DNA of 64,000 nt. Source: Glaciozyma antarctica PI12 (Eukaryota; Basidiomycota; Microbotryomycetes; Kriegeriales; Camptobasidiaceae). The position numbers and the translations under genes were made by a program. The notes beneath the pieces were generated by a model. The model ran no database searches. It was not told the DNA's origin and saw only the letters and a program-made list of their open reading frames with translations. Positions within the stretch are counted from its first letter, which is position 1; the number at the start of each line of letters is the position of its first letter. The DNA is taken from assembly GCA_002917775.1 (NCBI GenBank), contig KZ627160.1, positions 96,658 through 160,657 of the forward strand. Reading direction: 5' to 3'. This document shows positions 56,125 to 64,000 of this stretch, one piece after another.

Positions 56125-57987
56125 ATGGTTCCTCAGCTCAAAGGCCGGCGGTACAAGGCGCAGGTTGCGCAGGTTGCGCAGGGAGAGCGACTGGAACAAC
56201 GCCGGGAGGAGCGCGAGCTGCTCGAAGCACAGGCGACGATAGAGCGGTTGCAACAGGAACTGGCGGCGGCGAAGGCTTCTGTGGCCGGAGGAGGCGGAGG
56301 GGAGCTCAAGGGGGGGCTTAAAGCGTTCGAGAAGGAGCTGAAGGATGAGCGGAAGAAGGTGGGTTCGTCCTGTACCTCCTGAAACAGTCGCAGAGCTTAC
56401 CCGTTCTGGCGCAGGTCGCGGTTCTCGACGAGCAGCTCGCAGCGGGGAAGATTTTACAAGAGCACCTGAACGCCGAGCTTCTCGCGCTTCAAGCTCGCGG
56501 AGATCAGCTCGAGGAGCAGCTCAGGACGTCGGCGGAGAAGGGGGAGCTGTTGGAGAGGCGGCTTCGATGGGCTGAGGAGGACAAGAAGGCTGGGAGGGTC
56601 AGCTGCCGGGAAATGATTAGGGAGAGGGAGAGTCTGAAGAGAAGGTGGAGATGAGTCCACGCGATGGGGGAAGAGAGTGCGAGAGCTGATGGGGTTGCAG
56701 GTCGGGCATCTTCAAGGGGAGGTCGAGGGCCTGCGGAAAGAGTTGGAGCAAGCGAGGGAGAAGATCGTCGTGCTGAGACGAAAGGCCGACGCCGGAGTCC
56801 TAGGAGTTGTTCAGGCCCTGACGGCGGTGAGTGCTTCTGCGGAATGTGGGAGACGGGGCGCTCATCAGTCGGTCGTGCAAGACGATGCCAGCGGCGATGG
56901 CCTCGTGTCGAGGGCTGTACCCGGGTTGGTCCTTCGCTCGCTCGTAGAGACGCCGATTAATCGTTGCGCTTCCTCTGCAGGCTTTGGAATGCCAAGCGAG
57001 ATCTCGAATCGAAGCTTCAGCTCGCCACCAACTCGCTATCGGCACGAACAGCCGAAGTGGAGAAGCTCACCTCCGAAGTTAAGGGGCTTCGCAAGTCCCA
57101 GTGCGCTCGTCTTTCCCCCGAGCGCTGGAAGAACGCTGAGTTCCAAATTCGCAGATCTTCAGCGAGCTCGAGAGTCGCGACGATGGAGTTCAAGATCACG
57201 CAGCTTGAGAAGGACCTCGCCGCTGCCAACGCCGCGCGTCTCACGCCGGTACAGGCTCGACTCGACGAAACGCTTCTCAAGCTCGCTGAGAGCACCAAGA
57301 CCGTCGAGCAGTACGTCCCTCTCTCCTCTCTCCACCACGAGCCGCTAAGCCTTCGCATCGCAGCTACAAATCCCACTCGGCCTCTCTCAAGTCCTCCAAC
57401 CTCTCTCTCAACCTCGAAATCAAGCACCACGCCGCCGATTTCTCGCATCAAGTGGAACAGATTACTGCACTCGAGACCCAGCTCGCTGCCGCGAAGACGG
57501 ATCGAACGGAGAGCGTGACGCAGGTCGCGGCGCTGAAGGCTCGATTGGTGGAGGTCGAGAAAGAGAAGTGGGAGGAGGCAAAGAAGGGGGAGAAGGGAGC
57601 GGGAGTGAAGGGGAGGAAGGAGATGTTCGAGGAGCGGGTCAAGGAGGGCGGTGCGGTGGGGGGGAGGAGGAGGGGTGAGAGTGTTGGAGAAGCTGGTGAG
57701 TCCATCTTCCGCCTGAATCTCCCATGTACTAATCCTGCCCCCTTGAACAGCTTCGACGACGTTCAGTTCGGCGACACCAACATCGACGAATCGCACCTCA
57801 GACTCCGAAGACCAGTCGCAGTTCGTCGTTCGTCAGCTTATTTCGACGGTACAGGGTTTGGAGGAGGATAAGGTGGCGCTGAGGAAGGAGAATAGTGAGC
57901 TTTCGCTTTCTCGCGGGGCTGGAGGTTGTTGCTGATGGCGGTGGGACAGCTTCGCTTTTGATGAGGTTGATGGAAGTGGGGCGATGA
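56125..57987 (+). CDS. CC6: coiled-coil family member
   Basis: Starts MVPQLKGRRYKAQVAQVAQG and exon 1 ends AFEKELKDERKK, exactly as in CC2 (VLEKELKEERKK), followed by GTGGGT. Then VAVLDEQLAAGKILQEHLNA, LEEQLRTSAEKGELLERRLR, a junction at 56650-56700 (branch GCTGATG, TTGCAG), VGHLQGEVEGLRKELEQARE, TNSLSARTAEVEKLTSEVKG, FKITQLEKDLAAANAARLTP and QVAALKARLVEVEKEKWEEA. Ends with the family block FVVRQLISTVQGLEEDKVAL and SLLMRLMEVGR at 57985. About 480 residues. It appears intact. A CACCACCACCAC run precedes the start. Confidence 0.6.
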
Positions 57988-58299
57988 GGAACACGTCTTT
58001 CGCTCTTCCTTCTACAATACCACTGGGGATCGATCTTGTAGCTGGGCGTGCAGCGGACAACGATAGGACTGGCTCGACTTCGAGAGTGCGTCTTCTGTTT
58101 CGCTAAATCGGCGGACTCCTGGCTTTCTTCGTGAGGCTCAGCTACTTTGCCCTACTTCCCTATCTGAAGTCGATGGGGAGAACACCCGCCTTGGATGAAG
58201 GGGTGCGAGCGCGGCGAACCCGCCGAAGTCGATTCGAGTGGGCGGCCCAAACTCTTCTTCCGTTTGTTCCTTCGACTTGGCCCAGCAACACGACCCGAC

Positions 58300-61200
58300 A
58301 TGCAGTACGGGACTACGGAAAATGTGCGGTCGCCGCAGCCGCCAGGCTTCCACATGGAGGAGTGGGACGGCCGCTGTCACGACCTTTGCGAGGACCTGGA
58401 CGAAGCGGTGCCGCAGGAGACAGCAAGCGACGTGCTCCAGGACTCATGCGACAGCTTCCGTCAGGCGGTCGCTCGGGAGAGTGAATCAGGAGCTGCTAGG
58501 GTGAGTTCTTCAGCTGGCCGCGGTCATTGCGCAGGGTGGGTTGGTGGATCGGAAGGACGCTGATGTCCTCTTGCAGTCCGACAGGTTCGCACAAGAGCAG
58601 CGTGCTCCAGTCGGTCCGCAGAGTCGTCTCGGCAACCGCATCCAGCAGCTCGGCCATGCGCCCCGGCACCTGCGTTATGCCCTCATCGAGGACGGCAACC
58701 AGGGCCTCGTTATAAAGCTCGAAAGAACCGTGGGCGAGCTACTCGACGAGCTACACGACGAGCGAAATAGGCTTTATGAATTTGTAGACTGGCAGGGTCT
58801 AGGAACTCGGAACTGCGAGCGAGAAGGTCTCGGAGCTGGAGGACCGCCTTCGCCTCGTTGAGCACGACAAGATGGTTCTGTTGGAGGGAGAAGAGGCGCA
58901 GTCGACGGAAGTGGGTGCTGCTGAAGGAGATTTGGCGGAACGGAGGGAGGAAAGGGTCGGCCAGCTGCACGGCGAGGTTGCAGACGCGATGCTGGAGAGG
59001 GACAAGGCGAGGAGCGAGGCGGAGACGGTGCGGAAGGAGATGTTGGATTCGGGGAAGAAGCTCGCAAAGATCCATAGGCAGATCGCTGCCGCCGAACAGC
59101 GGTCCTTGTTGATGGGGAATGAGGAGTACAGGAGGATCAACGAGATGAGGAGCGAGGCAGCGGCGTTCGTCTTTCATTCGAATCTCTCGCTCGTCAAGCT
59201 GACCTGGGCTACCATGCGCAGGAGGTCTGCTGGAAGAGACGAGCTTTCCATCACGAAGAAGGAACTGGTCGCGCGTCTTGCGGAGATCAAAGCTCTCAAA
59301 GCTAGCGTCGCCCAGCTCAACGCTTCGTTCGTCCTTGTATGCCTTCTCAGCAAAGCCGAAGACTGACGAAGTACGACGCAGTGCTATATCGAACGCTTGC
59401 GAATTTCGCAAGAAGACCGCGCAGATTTGGAAGGACCTCGCCTCCGCCGAAGCGGAGAAGAAGAAGTCCTCGCAGTAAGCGTTCTGCCTCGGTTCCACCC
59501 TCGACTTGACTGACAGCGGACTGCAGGTACCTTGCCGAGATATCGTCCCTAAAGATTGAGCCGAAGGACTCGAAGGAACGCCACGCGATCACCGCTCAGA
59601 AGCTCTCGCTCAAGACGGACGCCCACGCCGCCGCCCTCAGCTCCCATGCAGCCTTCACCGAAGCCCTCGAATCCAAGCTTAGCAAGTCTGAAGCGAGGGT
59701 TGCTCAGTTCGAACTCGACCGGAACCCCTCGTCGCCCTCTACCGCTTCGGCGCCGGCGTCGAGTGATCGGAGCGAGAGCGCGCAAGTCCCCGCGAATCTC
59801 GACGAGCAGTGAGTGGTAAACCTCCTTTCCACCATCCCGCAAGCTGACGGTAATTCCAAACCGCCGCAGAGCTACTTCGCCTCAAACCGCTTCTCATGAA
59901 TCGCTCGCAGACCTTCGAACCGAAAACTCGAAACTCGGCCAAGAGCCCTCTCGCCGGGCGAGCTTCGCACGCGGCGGCGGTCACGTCTCTTCAAGCTCAG
60001 CTCTCCGAATTGGCTTCCACCGCATCCGTAGAGCGCGCAGCTCTTGAACGAAGTGTCGCTGCTCGGGACCGTGAGCTTCGCGCTCTCGTGGCGTCTCCCA
60101 GTACCTGCGACGTGGACGCCAAAGTCGCTCACCTCGAGAAGGAGCTCGCTGTCGTCACATCCGCCAACGCCGACTTTATTTCTATCGAAGCCAAGCTCGA
60201 GCAGTAAGTCGCTGCTCCGGATCTCAGATTCTCCGCTGATTTGAGGATCGCAGGTGCAAGGAGAAGATTTCGACCCACGAAGCGTCGAGCAAGGCACTGG
60301 CGAAGCAGAACTCGTCCCTCGCTCGCGACCTCTCCCTCAAGACTGACGAACCCGCCGCCCTACGGACCGCCGAGTCGACGCACATCACCTCTCTCGAATC
60401 CGAACTCGCCAACTCCATCGCCGACCTTTCGGCGATCCTCTCCAAGAACGCCACACTGCAAGATCGGCTCGTTTCGACGTCGTCGACCTCGTCCAAATTG
60501 GACGTGACGCTGAGCCGCCTGAAGGAGGAGCTGTCCTTGGCCAAGGTCGCGATTGCTCGTCTAACTCCTCTGGAGATGCAGCTCAGCGAGAGCGGCAGGA
60601 AGCTCCAGGAGTACGTCCTGCTTTTGCTAAGTCTGAACGGCGCTAAGCTCTCCTCTCACAGGTCTCAAGCACGAATTGCTTCCCTCGAAACTTCTACCCG
60701 CGCTCTTAAGAAGAACAACTCGGCTGTCACTCGCGACCTCTCCACTACCCAAGCCTCGTGCGAATCCCGCATCACAGCTCTCGAATCGGAACTCGCCACC
60801 GCCACCCACGACGTCACCGAGCTCCAATCGACCAACTCTCGCCTCGAGAATGACCTCGCAGCGCAGGATCGCGAGATCTCGAGGTTCAAGGTTTCGACTC
60901 CACCAGCGAGCCCGAAATCGTCGAAGAAGGACTCCGGACTTGCTGCGAAAAGGAGGGACGTCCAGTTGATGGAGGTGCAGGAGGAGGCGAGGAGAAATGC
61001 GGAGAGAATCGGGAGCTTGGAAGCGAGGGTGCAAGAGCTTGTGCATGAGGTCGAAGTGGCGAAGATGGACGGTGGTAGTAGTGAGTCCTCCCTCTTCGGC
61101 CGAGCGAGGTTGCGACGCTGACTCTCTCAGGCTACACGCCATCCGCGCGACCTTCATCGTCAGCCGCGTACTCGACTTTGCCTAGCTCGGCGTCGCAGGC

Positions 61201-61382
61201 TTTGGAAGATCGTTCAGCGATCACTATCGAGCGATTAAGGTCGGCACTTGCGGGCCTCAGCGAAGAGAACGAGTCGTTGCGGAGGAAGAACAGTGAGCCC
61301 TCTCGCTACGCTCCTCCGTGCGTGCTGATCGTTGTCGTTTCCAGCGACGCTTTTGATGGAGCTCACCGCCGGCGAGGGGTGA
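58300..61382 (+). CDS. CC7: longest coiled-coil family member of the array
   Basis: Probable start MQYGTTENVRSPQPPGFHME at 58300 (an upstream in-frame ATG lies at 58195). N-terminal part (HDLCEDLDEAVPQETASDVL, LGHAPRHLRYALIEDGNQGL) is not shared with other members. From about 58815 the family coiled coil begins (ELGTASEKVSELEDRLRLVE, RVGQLHGEVADAMLERDKAR), then four or five copies of a module such as VAHLEKELAVVTSANADFIS and KALAKQNSSLARDLSLKTDE. It ends LRSALAGLSEENESLRRKNS and TLLMELTAGEG at 61380. The junction near 58790-58815 is unresolved. About 800 residues. The most divergent C-terminal signature. Confidence 0.55.
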
Positions 61383-61548
61383 TGATTGGGAGCTTGGAGT
61401 AGTTCTGAAGCAGGAGGGATACGTCCCGACAGTATTCCAATTACGACTGCTTGATGCCTCGCGACTGCTTTTGCCGATAAACAAGCGCGAATCACCCTGA
61501 CTAGAGAGCCGTCAGCACCATCCCCTCCCTCCCTCTCGGAAAGCTCAC

Positions 61549-61901
61549 CTAGCCCGCCATCTTCCACGCCACTCCTCCCACCGCCCACCCCGCGAGCGCC
61601 AACACATCCTCCCACCCCACTCCCCTCGTACCAGCCGCCGCATCAAACGCGCTCCTCCCAACCCCCGAGCTGGCGAGAATAGGGCTCTCGAGCGCAGCGA
61701 CTGCTCCTCAAGGAGCTTGAGCTGAAACGTTTCGGAAGCGTGGGACGGGAGCGTACCGGCGGAGCTCTCGCGCGTGAGACCGAGGAAGGGGAGAAGGTAG
61801 GGAGATGTGCACGCGGCGGCGGTGGCGGCGGTGAGGGCGCAGAGCAGCGTCGTGGAAGGCGCGGAGGTCTTGGGGGGCGAGGGGGCGGAAAACGCTGCCA
61901 T
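61549..61901 (-). CDS. Small hydrophobic protein, unassigned
   Basis: Two exons (61901-61757, 61700-61549) with a 56-nt intron (GTACGC ... GCAG) encode 98 residues: MAAFSAPSPPKTSAPSTTLL, then ALTAATAAACTSPYLLPFLG, and after the join ALESPILASSGVGRSAFDAA and LALAGWAVGGVAWKMAG. Two hydrophobic stretches suggest a small membrane protein, perhaps of the ER or mitochondrion. No family recognised. The acceptor was chosen because it keeps frame and joins smoothly. Tail-to-tail with CC7, 167 bases apart. Confidence 0.5.
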
Positions 61902-62111
61902 AGTGGGCTTGAGGATGTGGTGGGGAGAGGTAAGAGTGAGCGAGGCGAGCGAGACGCGCCGAATTGCCTCCTCGCTGTGCCTCCTTGCTGGCTACGAAGC
62001 AGATCTCGACGACCAGCGCAGATACCAAAACCTCCGAGCAGATCTGTCGCGAGAAAACACGAAAGCAAGCGTCTCACCCCGCCGTATGACATCTCAAAAA
62101 GCACTCTCCGC

Positions 62112-63590
62112 TCATTGCACCAGCAACTCGGGCGCCTGCAACTGGGCAAAGCCCGACACTCCCACAACCCGATCCGTCCACCTGCGCACCGCTCATCAGC
62201 CCCGTACTCAACCGGACGAACAAGAGGTACTCACGCCGTTAACCGCTCCCTCAGTCCATCAATCTGCTTCCGGTCCAGCACGCGAGGCTGCACCCATGAG
62301 ATGCTCGCCGTCTCAGAAACCTGATCGAGGGATCCGCGTATGAGCTTGAGCCTGTCGCATCTCCGTCAGTACCCGCACTGCGTAACGAAGGGAGAGGAAC
62401 GAACGAAAGGGCTTTCATGACGAGGTGCTCGACTTCGTTTTGAGGAATGTTGGCTTCGGTCGCGATCGTTCCAAAGGGGAGGACGCGGTCCGAAGTAGGG
62501 CGACGGAAGACGGCTTCGATGAGAGCCATGAGGCAGATCTTTTGGCGAAGGAAGACACAGTTGTTCTGCAGGATCGACTGCGGGCGTATCGGAGTCAGCT
62601 ACGTCGAGGGAGGGAAGAGGAAATACGTACGCTCTCGGATATTGTGGGCAGGATAGCGTCGAACTGGGCGATGTCGCCGGCGTTGCAAGCGAAGAGCATG
62701 TTCTTGATCCACTCGTTCTCCGTCCCGACCAGCGAGTCCAGAATCGGGTGCATCAACTGCGTTCACTCATCAGTCTCATCGAACGCATCGAACGCAAGGA
62801 AAGGGAACGCACCAGCTCTCCAAAGTTGTAGATCTTGCCCAACAGCGCCGAGATCCCGAGGTCCTCTGCTCGCTGCGTACGCTCAGCAGGTGCCAACTCG
62901 GTGTTGATGTCGATGCACGCGAGGTAGAGGAGCGAGTTCTTGTAGTAATCCGCGTACTCTGCCTTCGCCTATCCGCACCACATCAGCCATGCTCCGACAG
63001 CGAACAAACGACCGAACGCACCTTGAAATAATCTCCCGAAACCCTGTAGAACGCCGCATGCACCGCCAGATCGACGCTATCCAGTCGGTCGAGCACCTTC
63101 TCGCACGCATCCATCCCCGCCTTGGTCCCCTCGTGATCTCCGAGCAAAAGCTTGTAGTGCGCCGCCTCCATCGTAGCGAGCACGAACGCCTCCTGCGTGA
63201 GGGGCGTATCGACCTTGTCCGCGAGAGCATTCACGAACGCTAGTCCCTCGGTGCCGTCTGCGAGGGCGTTTAGGTTGCGGTAGGCGAGGGAGGGAGAAGG
63301 AACGCACCGGTGATGTGCCGGGCGACCTTGATGCCGATCGCGGCGAGCTTGAGTTGATTGATCTTGCTCGAGAATGACTTGATGAAGGACTCGTAGAGGT
63401 CGACCTGGTACGGTCCCGAGGCGGGGACCGCAAGGAAGCCCTCGATCGTGTTGGTGAGTTGGTACCAGAGCCTGAGGAGAGAAAGTCAGTGTTGAGTTTG
63501 TCGATTTGCCTTTAGAGTGCAAGCTAAATGAGGTCACCAGCACCCTCTATCATCGCACTCGGCCGCATCGCTGTGCGAGCAATCATCCGA
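62112..63590 (-). CDS. RPN9: 26S proteasome lid subunit Rpn9 (PSMD13), 5' end unresolved
   Basis: Rpn9 is a PCI-domain scaffold of the proteasome regulatory lid. Exons read LWYQLTNTIEGFLAV, YESFIKSFSSKINQLKLAAI, TPLTQEAFVLATMEAAHYKL, ACEKVLDRLDSVDLAVHAAF, AEYADYYKNSLLYLACIDIN, LSVSALLGK-type ISALLGKIYNFGELL, HPILDSLVGTENEWIKNMLF, ICLMALIEAVFRRPTSDRVL, then the winged-helix core ATEANIPQNEVEHLVMKAL and SLKLIRGSLDQV, with VVGVSGFAQLQAPELLVQ at the stop (62112). These are the expected PSMD13 landmarks. The N-terminal exon near 63540-63600 fits poorly: the frame that joins to LWYQL lacks a clear ATG, so the true start may be further right. Confidence 0.88.
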
Positions 63591-64000
63591 GGATAAGATG
63601 CTTGCGCCCTCCCTCCTTTCCGGCTTGAGGTCGGTCCACTCCTTGCGTGTCCTCTCCTCCGTTCTCGTCGCGTACTACGCCTACAGCAGAGGAGAAGGAG
63701 CTGCAGTCACCCTGACGCGCTCTCCCGCTCACAAGGCGGGAAACGAGCAGCAAGGGGCCTGCCCAGTCCTCTGCTGTGAGTTCGATCTCGAGGCTGAAAT
63801 TCAAGGCCAAATACAAGCTCAGGCACAAGCTCGCAAGCTCAGACTTGACGCCCGTTCGCCCGCTCTCCTTCCCAGCCTCTCATCGCGTAGCTCACGCCGC
63901 CCAGGAAGAAGGTTCTCAACTTCATCGCCATCTCGCGTTCCCACTGCTCGTTTGAGCAGAAGGGGTGAACGAGGAGCGCTCAGCTGGTCCTGCCTCTTGA
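63591..64000 (-). other. Right-edge stretch with an unassigned open frame
   Basis: On the minus strand an ATG near 63930 opens MAMKLRTFFLGGVSYAMRGW, then SLCLSLYLALNFSLEIELTA and EDWAGPLLLVSRLVSG. It could be a separate small protein, an upstream exon of RPN9, or noise. I see no splice join that settles it. Confidence 0.25.

Noticed and set aside
46523-61382. CC array as SMC, kinesin or myosin-tail genes
   Set aside because: No Walker motifs, motor domain or hinge is visible; resemblance is only coiled-coil composition.
1-64000. Retroelements, LTRs, DNA transposons or virus-like elements
   Set aside because: No reverse transcriptase, integrase, transposase, capsid or polymerase motif and no long terminal repeats were seen.

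Overview
The window looks like nuclear DNA of a GC-rich basidiomycete yeast, most likely a red yeast of the Microbotryomycetes (Rhodotorula/Sporobolomyces type). This is an inference from three things: tightly packed genes on both strands; many very short introns (mostly 45-65 nt, donors such as GTGAGT, GTGCGT or GTACGT, a CTRAY branch site and a CAG/TAG acceptor); and GC-rich third codon positions in intron-rich genes. I see no prokaryotic operon, CRISPR array, rRNA, convincing tRNA or recognisable virus-like element.

Layout. 1-21 kb mixes ordinary genes with members of two lineage-type paralog families. Family Z (my label) is an F-box-like helix followed by a CxxC-15-CxxC zinc ribbon, with four copies at 0-0.86, 11.05-12.0, 12.96-13.85 and 19.78-20.70 kb. 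A second family of F-box proteins has two copies, at 14.4-15.6 and 31.55-32.7 kb. Between them lie an F-box protein (1.4-3.0), a SET-domain protein (3.4-4.5), a secreted Cys-rich probably GPI-anchored protein (4.6-5.6), an MSB1/Mug8-like morphogenesis protein (6.0-10.4), a Rae1/Bub3-type WD40 protein (15.9-17.7) and an unidentified spliced gene (17.9-19.2).

21-33 kb holds an E2 ubiquitin-conjugating enzyme of the UBE2G1/Ubc15 class, a DHA1-type MFS transporter, a SET/MYND-like protein, a single-pass membrane protein, an RPP14-like RNase P/MRP subunit and the second F-box paralog. 35.8-46 kb holds a large SHPRH/Irc20-type SNF2-RING ubiquitin ligase, a 3-hydroxyisobutyrate-dehydrogenase-like enzyme and pantothenate synthetase.

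33.1-35.7 and 46.5-61.4 kb carry seven paralogous multi-exon coiled-coil genes (CC1-CC7, my labels). Six sit side by side with no other gene between them. All end in a related C-terminal block, an FVxxQL-containing exon followed by a short LLLxLVGxE exon. CC5 is clearly broken and CC1 carries lesions. This array and the zinc-ribbon family are the most likely undescribed content. The right end carries a small hydrophobic protein and the proteasome lid subunit Rpn9.

Functionally the core genes serve ubiquitin/proteasome turnover (Ubc15-like E2, Irc20-like E3, Rpn9, several F-box proteins), RNA processing and export (RPP14, Rae1-like) and metabolism (PAN6, HIBADH-like). I see no evidence that they form a co-regulated cluster. 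Exon boundaries were read by eye from splice motifs and reading frame; coordinates of multi-exon genes are the span from start to stop unless exons are listed.
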